This document shows, in pieces, positions 1 to 5,270 of a stretch of DNA of 7,769 bases (position 1 is its first letter; each line of letters starts with the position of its first letter). The translations under genes and the position numbers were made by a program. The stretch comes from Planctomycetota bacterium (GTDB lineage: Bacteria; Planctomycetota; Planctomycetia; Pirellulales; S012-138): assembly GCA_026982835.1 (NCBI GenBank), contig JALSGI010000919.1, forward strand, positions 1-7,769, read 5' to 3'. Below the pieces are notes generated by a model. The model saw nothing but the letters and a program-made list of their open reading frames with translations, was not told the DNA's origin and did not search any database.

Positions 1-180
1 GGAAGCCACCCCGATGGTGATCCGCGTGAACACGTCTCCGGCCCGGGTGCCAAAGGCGCTCTGGCCGCCCATGCCGCCGAAAGCCCCCGACAGCCCGCCC
101 CCGCGACCCTGCTGGATCAGCACCAGCAGGATGAGGAATATCGAAAACACCGACAACAGCACCATGAGAAAACTACCCAC
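1..180 (-). CDS. secG: SecG, preprotein translocase subunit (partial, C-terminus beyond left edge)
   Basis: SecG is the small inner-membrane subunit of the SecYEG translocon and helps SecA-driven protein export. The 60 visible residues hold a hydrophobic helix (about residues 4-22, LMVLLSVFSIFLILLVLIQQ) followed by the family signature of a Gly-rich stretch (QQGRGGGLSGAFGG) and QSAFGTRAGDVFTRIT, leading towards the second helix, which is cut off. The start is GTG at 178-180: an in-frame TAA lies 42 bases upstream, AGGAAGAG sits six bases before the GTG, and the only other candidate, ATG at codon 6, would cut into the first helix. It lies downstream of and on the same strand as the short-chain dehydrogenase gene, 104 bases after its stop. 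A possible promoter of its own lies in that gap. Identification is from the motif and is secure. Confidence 0.93.
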   Translation of the reverse strand, partial: MGSFLMVLLSVFSIFLILLVLIQQGRGGGLSGAFGGMGGQSAFGTRAGDVFTRITIGVAS

Positions 181-186
181 GGCTTG

Positions 187-194
187 CTCTTCCT
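187..194 (-). promoter_or_regulatory. Ribosome binding site of secG
   Basis: AGGAAGAG on the minus strand lies six bases before a GTG codon and supports that GTG as the start, since no upstream ATG is available in frame. Confidence 0.65.
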
Positions 195-233
195 GAACTG
201 GAGGAACGTGGGGCGAGTTTTAGAACCTTCATT

Positions 234-261
234 ATTATCAGTTTTTTCTTTCCCGGACCAG
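234..261 (-). promoter_or_regulatory. Candidate promoter of secG
   Basis: On the minus strand GATAAT (234-239, five of six matches to the -10 consensus) lies 16 bases after CTGGTC (256-261), a poor -35. The A-rich spacer is unlike the surrounding GC-rich DNA. The spacer contains CCGGGAAAGA (247-256), also found in the candidate promoter at the right end of the window. The -10 is convincing, the -35 is not. secG could instead be read through from the upstream gene. Confidence 0.35.
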
Positions 262-284
262 ACCAACCGCTCGCCCGGTTCGTC

Positions 285-1166
285 CTATCCGGAGGTGAAT
301 CGCAGCAGCAGCCGATCCCCCAGCGTGGGCCACAGGGCCGAGAGGGCCAGCAGCAGCCGCACCTTGCCCGGGACCACCAACTCCACCCGGCGCTTTTGGC
401 AGGCGCGGAGTATCTGTCGGGCCAGCTTGTGGGGATCGAGTTGCTTGACGCGGGCCCCCGCTCCCGGGCGGCCCGCTTCCGGCGGCAGCGAGGGGTCGTC
501 CTGGGCCTGGTAGGTGCGTGTCTTTTCCCGGGCGATTGGCCCCGGGCACACCAGCAGCACATGCAGCCCCTGCTCTCCCAGCTCCAGCCGCAACTGCTGG
601 CTGTAAGCGGCCACGGCGAACTTGCTGGCCGGATAAGCGCCCATGAACCGCGGGGCCAGCTTCGAGGCCAGCGAGCCGATGTTGATCACATGCCCCCGCG
701 AGGCCAGCAGCAACGGCAGCGCCGCCTGGGTGCAACGCACCAGGGCGTAGAAGTTCAGCTCCATCAGGGCGTGGAACTGCTGGGGGGTTTGTTGCTGGAT
801 GGCCCCTCGGGCCGAACGCCCCGCGCAGTTGACCAGCACCTCTAGCCCCTGCCATTGCTCCCGCAGGGTCTCCAGGGCGGCCGTGACTTGATCGGCTTGG
901 GTGATGTCGGCCGGCAGCAGCAGCGTCCGCTCCGGCCCCCCGGCCAGGGTAGCCGCAGCTTGTTGCAGGCGTTTCGGGTTGCGGGCCAGCAGAGCCACGC
1001 GGGCTCCCTGGGCGGCAAACTCTTGGGCCAGGGCCAGCCCCAGCCCGCTGGAACCGCCGGTCACAAGCACCCGCTTGTCGTGCCAGTAGTCGGAAGCAGC
1101 CACCGGTATCTCTTCCTCTGGCAACAGGAGGAAAGGACGCCACCTGGAAAGCAAAAGCCCGCTCAT
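285..1166 (-). CDS. Classical short-chain dehydrogenase/reductase (SDR), NAD(P)-dependent oxidoreductase
   Basis: Predicted cytosolic NAD(P)-dependent oxidoreductase of 293 residues with a Rossmann fold. The cofactor-binding motif TGGSSGLG is at residues 36-43, the structural NAG-type motif (NCAG) at 113-116, and the catalytic tetrad reads N138, S165, Y178 and K182 (Y-P-A-S-K). It is followed by the CPGPI segment typical after beta-strand 6. The C-terminus, rich in Leu and Arg, resembles SDR family 'dhrs7B-like' enzymes, but the substrate cannot be told. The reading frame is open further upstream to 1337, but I choose ATG 1164-1166 because GGGGGAGGAG lies four bases before it and the added 57 residues have no SDR character. 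The gene is divergent from rluB and upstream of secG on the same strand. All catalytic residues are present. Confidence 0.9.
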   Translation of the reverse strand: MSGLLLSRWRPFLLLPEEEIPVAASDYWHDKRVLVTGGSSGLGLALAQEFAAQGARVALLARNPKRLQQAAATLAGGPERTLLLPADITQADQVTAALETLREQWQGLEVLVNCAGRSARGAIQQQTPQQFHALMELNFYALVRCTQAALPLLLASRGHVINIGSLASKLAPRFMGAYPASKFAVAAYSQQLRLELGEQGLHVLLVCPGPIAREKTRTYQAQDDPSLPPEAGRPGAGARVKQLDPHKLARQILRACQKRRVELVVPGKVRLLLALSALWPTLGDRLLLRFTSG

Positions 1167-1170
1167 TATG

Positions 1171-1180
1171 CTCCTCCCCC
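1171..1180 (-). promoter_or_regulatory. Ribosome binding site that sets the SDR start
   Basis: GGGGGAGGAG on the minus strand ends four bases before ATG 1166. It decides against the longer reading frame that is open to 1337. Confidence 0.7.
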
Positions 1181-1220
1181 GAAGACCTTTCCACCGGCCG
1201 GAGAGCAGGTCCCTGGGGCA

Positions 1221-1249
1221 CTGGTCTTTGCCCCCGGGGCGGTTATGAT
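1221..1249 (+). promoter_or_regulatory. Weak candidate promoter for rluB
   Basis: TATGAT (1244-1249) matches five of six bases of the -10 consensus, but the hexamer 17 bases upstream, CTGGTC, is a poor -35. It lies in the 185-bp divergent spacer between the SDR gene and rluB (1167-1351), in which I see no other strong signal. The leader it would give, about 95 bases, includes a bulged stem (CCC-G-GCAGG paired with CCTGC-GGG, 1295-1319). Confidence 0.27.
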
Positions 1250-1351
1250 GAACAAAAGACGGCACATCTATTCTTTTTTGTTTGAGAGCATCCACCCGGC
1301 AGGGGACTTCGCCTGCGGGTTGGGCAAGCGACGCCAACAGGACCGAGGGCC

Positions 1352-2173
1352 ATGACCCATCGCGAAGAAAATCCGCTTCCTGCCCCCGCGCCGCAACGGC
1401 TGCAAAAAGTGCTGGCCGCCGCCGGCTACGGCAGCCGCCGGCAGTGCGAGGAGCTGATCGCCACCGGCCGGGTGGAGGTGGACGGGCGGATCGTCACCGA
1501 GCTGGGTACCAAGGTCGATCCCCAGCGGCAGGAGATCCGCGTGGATGGCGAGCCGGTGCGCGTGGCCCAGTTTGTCTATTACATGCTCAACAAGCCCGCC
1601 GGGGTGGTCTGCACGGCCCGCGATCCCGGCGGACGCACCCGGGTGATCGACCTGGTGCCGGAGCGGCCGCGGGTGTTTCCCGTGGGGCGGCTGGACCTGC
1701 ACAGCGAAGGGCTGATCCTGCTCACCAACGACGGCGAGCTGGCCAACCGCCTGGCCCATCCTCGCTTCGGTGTGGAAAAGACCTACCTGGCCCAAGTGGC
1801 CGGGCTTTTGTCCCGGGAGGAAGTGCAGCAGTTGCTGCGGGGGATGTACCTGGCCGAGGGGTTCGCCCGCATCGCCCGCTTGCGCATCCGCCGCCGGCAC
1901 AAGCAGAGCACCTGGGTGGAGATGGTGCTCAACCAGGGACGCAACCGGCAGATCCGCCGCATGATGGCCCGCTTGGGCCACAAGGTGATGAAGCTGCGGC
2001 GCATTGGCTTCGGGCCGCTGCGTTTGGGCTCGTTGCCGCTTGGCGGTTGGCGCGAACTTACCCCGCGCGAGGTGACTCTGTTGCGTCGCGCTGCCCAAGG
2101 AGGCAAGACCGTGGCGGACCGCCCGAAACGCTCCCCGACTCACCGGAGCCGTAAAAAACTGCCCCTGCGGTGA
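1352..2173 (+). CDS. rluB: 23S rRNA pseudouridine synthase, RluB/RsuA family
   Basis: Isomerises a specific uridine of ribosomal RNA to pseudouridine; RluB targets helix 80 near the peptidyl transferase centre of 23S rRNA in E. coli. The protein has 273 residues. An S4 RNA-binding domain occupies about residues 15-62 (RLQKVLAAAGYGSRRQCEE, then VEVDG). The catalytic domain follows: LNKPAGVVCTARD (79-91), then VGRLDLHSEGLILLTNDGE with the catalytic aspartate D115, and NQGRNRQIRRM, typical of the family, near 195-205. The usual threonine after LDxx is serine here. The tail beyond residue 250 is basic and may bind rRNA. ATG 1352 is preceded by AGGA nine bases upstream. RsuA and RluE/F are related, but the S4 domain plus VGRLDxxxxGLxLLTNDGE fits RluB best. 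Confidence 0.9.
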   Translation: MTHREENPLPAPAPQRLQKVLAAAGYGSRRQCEELIATGRVEVDGRIVTELGTKVDPQRQEIRVDGEPVRVAQFVYYMLNKPAGVVCTARDPGGRTRVIDLVPERPRVFPVGRLDLHSEGLILLTNDGELANRLAHPRFGVEKTYLAQVAGLLSREEVQQLLRGMYLAEGFARIARLRIRRRHKQSTWVEMVLNQGRNRQIRRMMARLGHKVMKLRRIGFGPLRLGSLPLGGWRELTPREVTLLRRAAQGGKTVADRPKRSPTHRSRKKLPLR

Positions 2174-2257
2174 TGAGCCACGCCCACGGAACCAACGGCA
2201 AGCCACCGGCTTGAGCCGGGTAGGTGTTTAATCAGCTAGCCTCTGGACGCCTGACTC

Positions 2258-2296
2258 GGTGCTTCCACGCCTCCAAGCCTCCGGTGCGGAAGCACC
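2258..2296. repeat. Family B hairpin 1 within a wider inverted repeat
   Basis: The hairpin GGTGC-GGAA-GCACC is at 2283-2296. GGTGCTTCC at 2258-2266 is the exact reverse complement of GGAAGCACC (2288-2296), so a larger alternative fold exists. It is followed directly by a CAAGACC array. Confidence 0.6.
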
Positions 2297-2300
2297 CCCG

Positions 2301-2321
2301 CAAGACCCAAGACCCAAGACC
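2301..2321 (+). repeat. Tandem heptamer CAAGACC x3 (family C)
   Basis: Three exact back-to-back copies of CAAGACC. The same array recurs at 2700-2720. Confidence 0.85.
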
Positions 2322-2345
2322 GCGCACGTCGCAAGCCGTTTTGCT

Positions 2346-2400
2346 GTCTCTCCCCCCGCTTACGCGGGGGGCTCTTGGTTGTGCAAGTTGACGTTTGTTC
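2346..2400 (+). repeat. 55-bp block shared with R2
   Basis: Aligned without gaps to 5150-5204, 50 of 55 bases match by hand count. The block contains family A hairpin A1 followed by GTGCAAGTTG and a GTTTGTTC/GCTTGTTC stretch. Both copies are followed within about 15 bases by a GTGCGGAAGCAC hairpin. Confidence 0.8.
2352..2378 (+). repeat. Family A hairpin A1
   Basis: Arms CCCCCCGC (2352-2359) and GCGGGGGG (2364-2371) pair over all eight bases, loop TTAC, tail CTCTTGG. The arms match A10 and A12. Confidence 0.8.
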
Positions 2401-2407
2401 TGACCCC

Positions 2408-2421
2408 AGTGCGGAAGCACC
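2408..2421 (+). repeat. Family B hairpin 2 (short arms)
   Basis: GTGC-GGAA-GCAC at 2409-2420, four-base arms with the GGAA loop; it follows the shared 55-bp block as in R2. Confidence 0.5.
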
Positions 2422-2425
2422 CAGT

Positions 2426-2451
2426 GGCGAGCCCCGGACTTCAGTCCGGGG
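2426..2451 (-). repeat. Family A hairpin A2
   Basis: Read on the minus strand: CCCCGGAC, loop TGAA, GTCCGGGG, tail CTCGCC. All eight arm pairs form. The outer flank GGAGAGCCGAA is shared with A8. Confidence 0.8.
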
Positions 2452-2484
2452 AGAGCCGAACAAACCCCTGTGTGTTGACCTTCT

Positions 2485-2510
2485 CCGCCAGCTGCAACTG
2501 GCGGCTCGCC
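2485..2510 (+). repeat. Family A hairpin A3 (slightly decayed)
   Basis: CCGCCAG (2485-2491) and CTGGCGG (2498-2504) pair, tail CTCGCC. Compared with the intact homologue A9, one change near the loop costs the innermost pair and leaves a six-base loop. Confidence 0.75.
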
Positions 2511-2516
2511 GCTCAA

Positions 2517-2542
2517 CCGCGGGCTTACGCCCGCGGCTCGCC
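2517..2542 (+). repeat. Family A hairpin A4
   Basis: CCGCGGGC, loop TTAC, GCCCGCGG, tail CTCGCC. Perfect eight-base stem. Confidence 0.8.
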
Positions 2543-2549
2543 ACCCCTC

Positions 2550-2573
2550 CAAGCCCCCAAGCCCCCAAGCCTC
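2550..2573 (+). repeat. Tandem octamer CAAGCCCC x3 (family C)
   Basis: Two exact copies of CAAGCCCC and a third ending CTC. It leads into CACGCC and family B hairpin 3. Confidence 0.8.
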
Positions 2574-2581
2574 CACGCCCC

Positions 2582-2605
2582 GGTGCGGAAGCTCCAGCGC
2601 AAGCC
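2582..2605 (+). repeat. Family B hairpin 3 (one mismatch)
   Basis: GGTGC-GGAA-GCTCC has a T-T mismatch in the stem and is followed by AGCGCAAGCC, the usual family B tail. Confidence 0.5.
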
Positions 2606-2674
2606 CCACGACCCAAGACCTCCGGAGCAGCAGCACCGACGCAACAGCGCAAGTCGCACACCGCACGCCGATCT

Positions 2675-2700
2675 CCCCGCGCTGACGTGCGGGGCTCCTC
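2675..2700 (+). repeat. Family A hairpin A5
   Basis: CCCCGCGC, loop TGAC, GTGCGGGG with one G-T wobble pair, tail CTCCTC in place of CTCGCC. A CAAGACC array begins at its last base. Confidence 0.7.
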
Positions 2701-2720
2701 AAGACCCAAGACCCAAGACC
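2700..2720 (+). repeat. Tandem heptamer CAAGACC x3 (family C)
   Basis: Three exact copies of CAAGACC, identical to the array at 2301-2321 near the other side of R1. Confidence 0.85.
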
Positions 2721-2731
2721 CACAGCCCCCT

Positions 2732-2761
2732 TTGCCGCTTGAACTGCCGGTGTGGTAGATT
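2732..2761 (+). promoter_or_regulatory. Candidate promoter of the aminotransferase operon
   Basis: TTGCCG (2732-2737) and TAGATT (2756-2761) each match four of six consensus bases with an 18-base spacer. It lies just after the repeats and would give a leader of about 47 bases. Confidence 0.35.
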
Positions 2762-2814
2762 CTCAGCACCCTCTTTGCTTTCCCCATGACTTTACTTGAT
2801 TTGCAAGTGCCAGC

Positions 2815-3768
2815 ATGGTTCCAGCTTCTCCTCCCCCGGAAAACACGCCCATTGCCTACCTGAGCGGCCGCTGGGTACCGCAGGAGCAGGCGGCGCTGCC
2901 GGTGTGGGACGCGGGGGTGGTGCTGGGGGCGGCCGTGGCCGAGCAGGTGCGCACCTTCGCCCAGCAGCCGTTTCGGCTGGAAGAGCACCTGCGGCGTTTG
3001 CAGCATTCGCTGGAGCTGGTGGGATTGGACCCGGAGCTGTCGCTTGCCCAGTGGCAAGAAATCTGCCACCAGGTGGTGCAACACAACGTCCGGTTTCTCG
3101 CCCCGGGAGAGGAGTTGGGGCTGGTGGTGTTCGTCACGGCCGGGCCGTATCCGACGCTCTTTCCCGGGGAGGCACCGCCCCTGGGCCGGCAGCCCACCGT
3201 GTGCGCCCACACCTATGTACTGCCGCTTCGCCGCTGGGGTCAGTTGGCCCTCCGGGGCGTGTCGCTGCGGATTGCCCCGGTGCGGCAGGTGCCGCCGGAG
3301 TGCTGGAGCCCGCAGATCAAGGCCCGCAGCCGCTTGCACTTTTTCCTGGCCGCGCAGTGGGCCGCTGCCCAAGAGCCGGGAGCCCAGGCCTTGTTGCTTA
3401 CCACCGACGGCCAGGTGGCCGAATGTCCCACGGCCAACGTGGTCATGCTCCAAAGCGGGCGGCTGCTGGCCCCCCCGGAGGAAGTGGTGTTGCCGGGGAT
3501 CAGCCTGCGGGTGTTGGGCGAGTTGGCCCGGGAGCTGGGCCTCCCGCTGGAACAACGCCCCCTGCGGCCCGAGGAGCTGGCCCAAGCCGAAGAGCTTTAC
3601 ATCACCAGCACCCCCTACTGCATGCTGCCGGTGGTGCGCGTGGACGGCCGCGCCGTGGGGGGAGGAACGCCCGGGCCGATGTATCGCCGGCTGATGCAAG
3701 CGTGGTCGGAGCTGGTGGGCGTGGATGTGCTGGGGCAGATGGTCCCCGAGGAATCCCCGGAGCGGTAG
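2815..3768 (+). CDS. Class IV PLP-dependent aminotransferase (BCAT / D-amino acid transaminase / ADC lyase fold)
   Basis: Fold-type IV PLP enzyme of 317 residues, close to the family norm of about 280-310. Family landmarks appear in order: YLSGRWVP (15-22), WDAGVVLGAAVAEQVRT (31-47, matching the family's D-x-G-x-x-x-G-D-G-V-F-E region), PFRLEEHLRRL (52-62) with R54 in the usual PLP-phosphate position, the Schiff-base lysine K169 in QIKARSRLHFFLA, E203 in AECPTANVV (the residue that contacts the pyridine nitrogen in relatives), LPGISLRVLGELARELGLP (230-248), and ELYITSTPYCMLPV. All expected catalytic residues are present. Substrate cannot be assigned: branched-chain amino acids, D-amino acids and aminodeoxychorismate are all possible. 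The only start is ATG 2815, and no clear Shine-Dalgarno precedes it. The dehydrogenase gene follows after 51 bases on the same strand. Confidence 0.87.
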   Translation: MVPASPPPENTPIAYLSGRWVPQEQAALPVWDAGVVLGAAVAEQVRTFAQQPFRLEEHLRRLQHSLELVGLDPELSLAQWQEICHQVVQHNVRFLAPGEELGLVVFVTAGPYPTLFPGEAPPLGRQPTVCAHTYVLPLRRWGQLALRGVSLRIAPVRQVPPECWSPQIKARSRLHFFLAAQWAAAQEPGAQALLLTTDGQVAECPTANVVMLQSGRLLAPPEEVVLPGISLRVLGELARELGLPLEQRPLRPEELAQAEELYITSTPYCMLPVVRVDGRAVGGGTPGPMYRRLMQAWSELVGVDVLGQMVPEESPER

Positions 3769-3819
3769 CTTGGTCCTCTTCCAAATCGTGACTCTCTTGC
3801 CCACAAGGACTGCCAAGCG

Positions 3820-4821
3820 ATGAAGATGGTCTTGTTTCCCCCGGTGGAGCACGAGCGGCTGGAGAAAATCCGCACGGCGGCGGCTCCCATGCAGGTGGTC
3901 AACGCCCAGGACGAACAGCAGGCCGCCCGGGAAATTGCCGACGCGGTAGCGTTTTTTGGCAAGATTACTCCGGACATTCTGGCCGCAGCCCGGCAACTGC
4001 GCTGGGTGCAGGCGGCCACGGCCAGCCTGGAGCACTACATGTTTCCCGAGCTGGTCGAGCACCCTTGCGTGCTGACCAACATGCGGGGGCTTTACGGGGA
4101 CGTGATTGCCGATCACGTGATGGGCTACGTGCTCTGCTTTGCCCGCAACCTGCACATCTACCTGCGCCAGCAACAGCAACACCATTGGGAGCCGGTGGGC
4201 GGGGAAGCCAGCCGCAGCACGTTCGCCGCAGGCCCCTGCCAGGTAACGCCCATGGACCGGGCCCACCTGCACCTGAGCGACTGCACGCTGGGCGTGGTAG
4301 GGGTAGGGCACATCGGGGCCGAGGTGGCTTGCCGCGCCGGGTGTTTCGGCATGCGCACCCTGGGCGTGGATCCGCGCCGCACCGAACCGCCCCCGGGCAT
4401 GGAAGCCCTCTGGCCGCCTGAGCAGCTGCCTCGGCTGCTGGCAGAGAGCGACTTCGTGGTGGTGGCCGCCCCCCACACGCCGCAGACCCAAGGGTGGTTT
4501 ACCCGCGAGGTGTTCCGGCAGATGAAGCCCACGGCCTACTTCATCAACATCGGCCGGGGGGCCATCGTGCGGCTGGACGACCTGGTGGCTGCGCTTCGGG
4601 CCGGGGAGCTGGCCGGGGCGGCCCTGGACGTGTTCGAGGTGGAGCCGCTGCCGCCGCAGCATCCGCTTTGGGACATGCCCAACGTGATCCTCACCCCGCA
4701 CGTGGCGGCCGCCTCGCCGCACATCGCCCGGCGGCACCTGGAAACGCTGCTGGAGAACATCCGCCGGTTCGTGGCCGGAGAGGAGCTGAAAAACGTGGTG
4801 GACAAGGCGCTGTGGTTTTAG
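3820..4821 (+). CDS. D-isomer-specific 2-hydroxyacid dehydrogenase, NAD-dependent
   Basis: Reduces 2-oxo acids to D-2-hydroxy acids, or the reverse, using NAD(H); cytosolic. The 333-residue length is normal. The split catalytic domain opens the protein (about 1-110). The Rossmann domain follows, with G161-V-G163-H-I-G166 and an acidic D184 at the end of strand 2 that favours NAD over NADP. The catalytic triad reads R246 (NIGRGAIV), E275 (DVFEVEPL) and H294 (LTPHVAA). AAPHTPQT and NVILTPHVAA are signature segments. AAGGA lies ten bases before ATG 3820; a second Met two codons later is possible. It follows the aminotransferase by 51 bases and is probably co-transcribed. A hairpin with a T-run ends the unit at 4867-4891. 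Substrate is unknown: glyoxylate, hydroxypyruvate and phosphoglycerate-type enzymes share these motifs. Confidence 0.9.
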   Translation: MKMVLFPPVEHERLEKIRTAAAPMQVVNAQDEQQAAREIADAVAFFGKITPDILAAARQLRWVQAATASLEHYMFPELVEHPCVLTNMRGLYGDVIADHVMGYVLCFARNLHIYLRQQQQHHWEPVGGEASRSTFAAGPCQVTPMDRAHLHLSDCTLGVVGVGHIGAEVACRAGCFGMRTLGVDPRRTEPPPGMEALWPPEQLPRLLAESDFVVVAAPHTPQTQGWFTREVFRQMKPTAYFINIGRGAIVRLDDLVAALRAGELAGAALDVFEVEPLPPQHPLWDMPNVILTPHVAAASPHIARRHLETLLENIRRFVAGEELKNVVDKALWF

Positions 4822-4860
4822 CCACTCTGCGGAACGCAGAACTTCGGCGTTTATTCCTTC

Positions 4861-4886
4861 GGCGAGCCGCGTGCGTCAGCACGCGG
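4861..4886 (-). repeat. Family A hairpin A6
   Basis: Minus strand: CCGCGTGC, loop TGAC, GCACGCGG, tail CTCGCC. The arms are identical to A14 in R3. It also forms the terminator stem described at 4867-4891. Confidence 0.8.
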
Positions 4887-4891
4887 TTTTT
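4867..4891 (+). terminator. Intrinsic terminator of the aminotransferase-dehydrogenase unit
   Basis: A perfect eight-base GC-rich stem (CCGCGTGC, loop GTCA, GCACGCGG) is followed at once by TTTTT. It starts 46 bases after the dehydrogenase stop. The stem is a family A repeat, so a repeat copy appears to have been put to use as a terminator. Confidence 0.75.
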
Positions 4892-4926
4892 CAAAGTAGC
4901 GGAGCTTGGTGCTTTGCTTGAAGCAA

Positions 4927-4952
4927 CCGGGAGCTGACGCTCCCGGCTCGCC
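4927..4952 (+). repeat. Family A hairpin A7
   Basis: CCGGGAGC, loop TGAC, GCTCCCGG, tail CTCGCC. Perfect stem. Confidence 0.8.
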
Positions 4953-4986
4953 GTGACGAGCAAGAATCGACGCTCGTTCTTGCTTC

Positions 4987-5012
4987 GGCGAGCCCCGGGC
5001 TTCAGCCCGGGG
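4987..5012 (-). repeat. Family A hairpin A8
   Basis: Minus strand: CCCCGGGC, loop TGAA, GCCCGGGG, tail CTCGCC. Perfect stem. Outer flank GGAGAGCCGAA as in A2. Confidence 0.8.
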
Positions 5013-5043
5013 AGAGCCGAATGAGCGCAATGCGTTTTATTCT

Positions 5044-5069
5044 CCGCCAGCTGAAGCTGGCGGCTCGCC
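5044..5069 (+). repeat. Family A hairpin A9
   Basis: CCGCCAGC, loop TGAA, GCTGGCGG, tail CTCGCC. Perfect stem; intact counterpart of A3 in R1, including the TTCTCCGCCAGCTG context. Confidence 0.8.
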
Positions 5070-5096
5070 GGTTCGAGATTAGCGCTTATTCTTGCT

Positions 5097-5122
5097 CCGG
5101 AGCGGCAGCTCCGGCGCAAGCC
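5097..5122 (+). repeat. Family B hairpin 4 (long arms)
   Basis: CCGGAGC, loop GGCA, GCTCCGG gives a seven-base stem, followed by CGCAAGCC. The arm bases differ from other family B copies but pair fully. Confidence 0.6.
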
Positions 5123-5143
5123 GCAAGCCGCAAGTTGCAAGCC
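5116..5143 (+). repeat. Tandem heptamer GCAAGCC x4 (family C)
   Basis: Units 1, 2 and 4 are exact GCAAGCC; unit 3 ends in TT. The first unit doubles as the tail of family B hairpin 4. Confidence 0.8.
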
Positions 5144-5149
5144 GATTCC

Positions 5150-5204
5150 GTCTCTCCCCCCGCTTACGCGGGGGACTCTTGGCGGTGCAAGTTGGCGCTT
5201 GTTC
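5150..5204 (+). repeat. 55-bp block shared with R1
   Basis: Second copy of the block at 2346-2400, with five mismatches by hand count. Confidence 0.8.
5156..5182 (+). repeat. Family A hairpin A10
   Basis: CCCCCCGC, loop TTAC, GCGGGGG followed by A, so seven of eight pairs remain; tail CTCTTGG. Same arms as A1 and A12. Confidence 0.75.
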
Positions 5205-5211
5205 CTGGCGT

Positions 5212-5236
5212 GGTGCGGAAGCACCTTGCGCAAGCC
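5212..5236 (+). repeat. Family B hairpin 5
   Basis: GGTGC-GGAA-GCACC followed by TTGCGCAAGCC. The downstream GCA(C/T)GGCGCA stretch and second GCGCAAGCC are shared with family B hairpin 6 in R3. Confidence 0.7.
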
Positions 5237-5270
5237 GCACGGCGCAGGGCGCAAGCCGAATCCCGCCACA

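Larger units (their letters stand above)
2174..2814. other. Non-coding region R1: repeat mosaic between rluB and the aminotransferase
   Basis: This 641-bp stretch holds no credible gene. Open frames cross it only because stops are rare in GC-rich repeats, and their products are low-complexity. Between about 2250 and 2720 it is a patchwork of five family A hairpins, three family B hairpins, three CAAGNCC tandem arrays and linker DNA. The first 75 bases after rluB hold only a short weak hairpin (2206-2219). The last 90 hold the presumed promoter and leader of the aminotransferase operon. Confidence 0.8.
4822..5270. other. Non-coding region R2: repeat mosaic between convergent genes
   Basis: This 449-bp stretch separates the convergent dehydrogenase and beta-propeller genes, so no promoter is expected and none is seen. 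It holds five family A hairpins, two family B hairpins, one heptamer array and an unrelated inverted repeat (AGCAAGAA 4959-4966 with TTCTTGCT 4977-4984). I find no credible gene in it. Confidence 0.8.

Noticed and set aside
1295..1319. Riboswitch or attenuator in the rluB leader
   Set aside because: One bulged stem only, no further structure, no T-run and no match to a known riboswitch class. Such stems are expected by chance in GC-rich DNA.
1167..1337. N-terminal extension of the SDR protein up to 1337
   Set aside because: The ATG at 1166 has a strong ribosome binding site, and the extra residues would fill the divergent spacer and run up to the rluB start without SDR similarity.
1268..2206. 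Minus-strand open frame antisense to rluB (312 codons) and other long frames over the SDR, csrA and beta-propeller genes
   Set aside because: Compositionally biased products, no family motifs, and each lies across a confidently identified gene.
2199..2219. Terminator after rluB
   Set aside because: Two overlapping short stems (CAAGCC/GGCTTG and CCGGC/GCCGG) exist, but no T-run follows. It is not strong enough to call.
2352..2720. CRISPR array
   Set aside because: Repeats are palindromes with differing arms, in both orientations and at irregular spacing, with no uniform direct repeats or spacers and no cas gene.
2259..2789. Small genes within R1 (plus-strand frames of 127-176 codons)
   Set aside because: The products are translations of the repeats (for example PRAYARGS and PPAYAGGS from the hairpins). 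There is no start-site support.
2236..4737. Very long minus-strand open frame (833 codons) opposite the aminotransferase and dehydrogenase
   Set aside because: It is antisense to two genes with complete catalytic motifs, crosses R1 repeats, and its product is His/Pro/Gln-rich with no recognisable domain. Stops are simply rare in that frame of GC-rich coding DNA.
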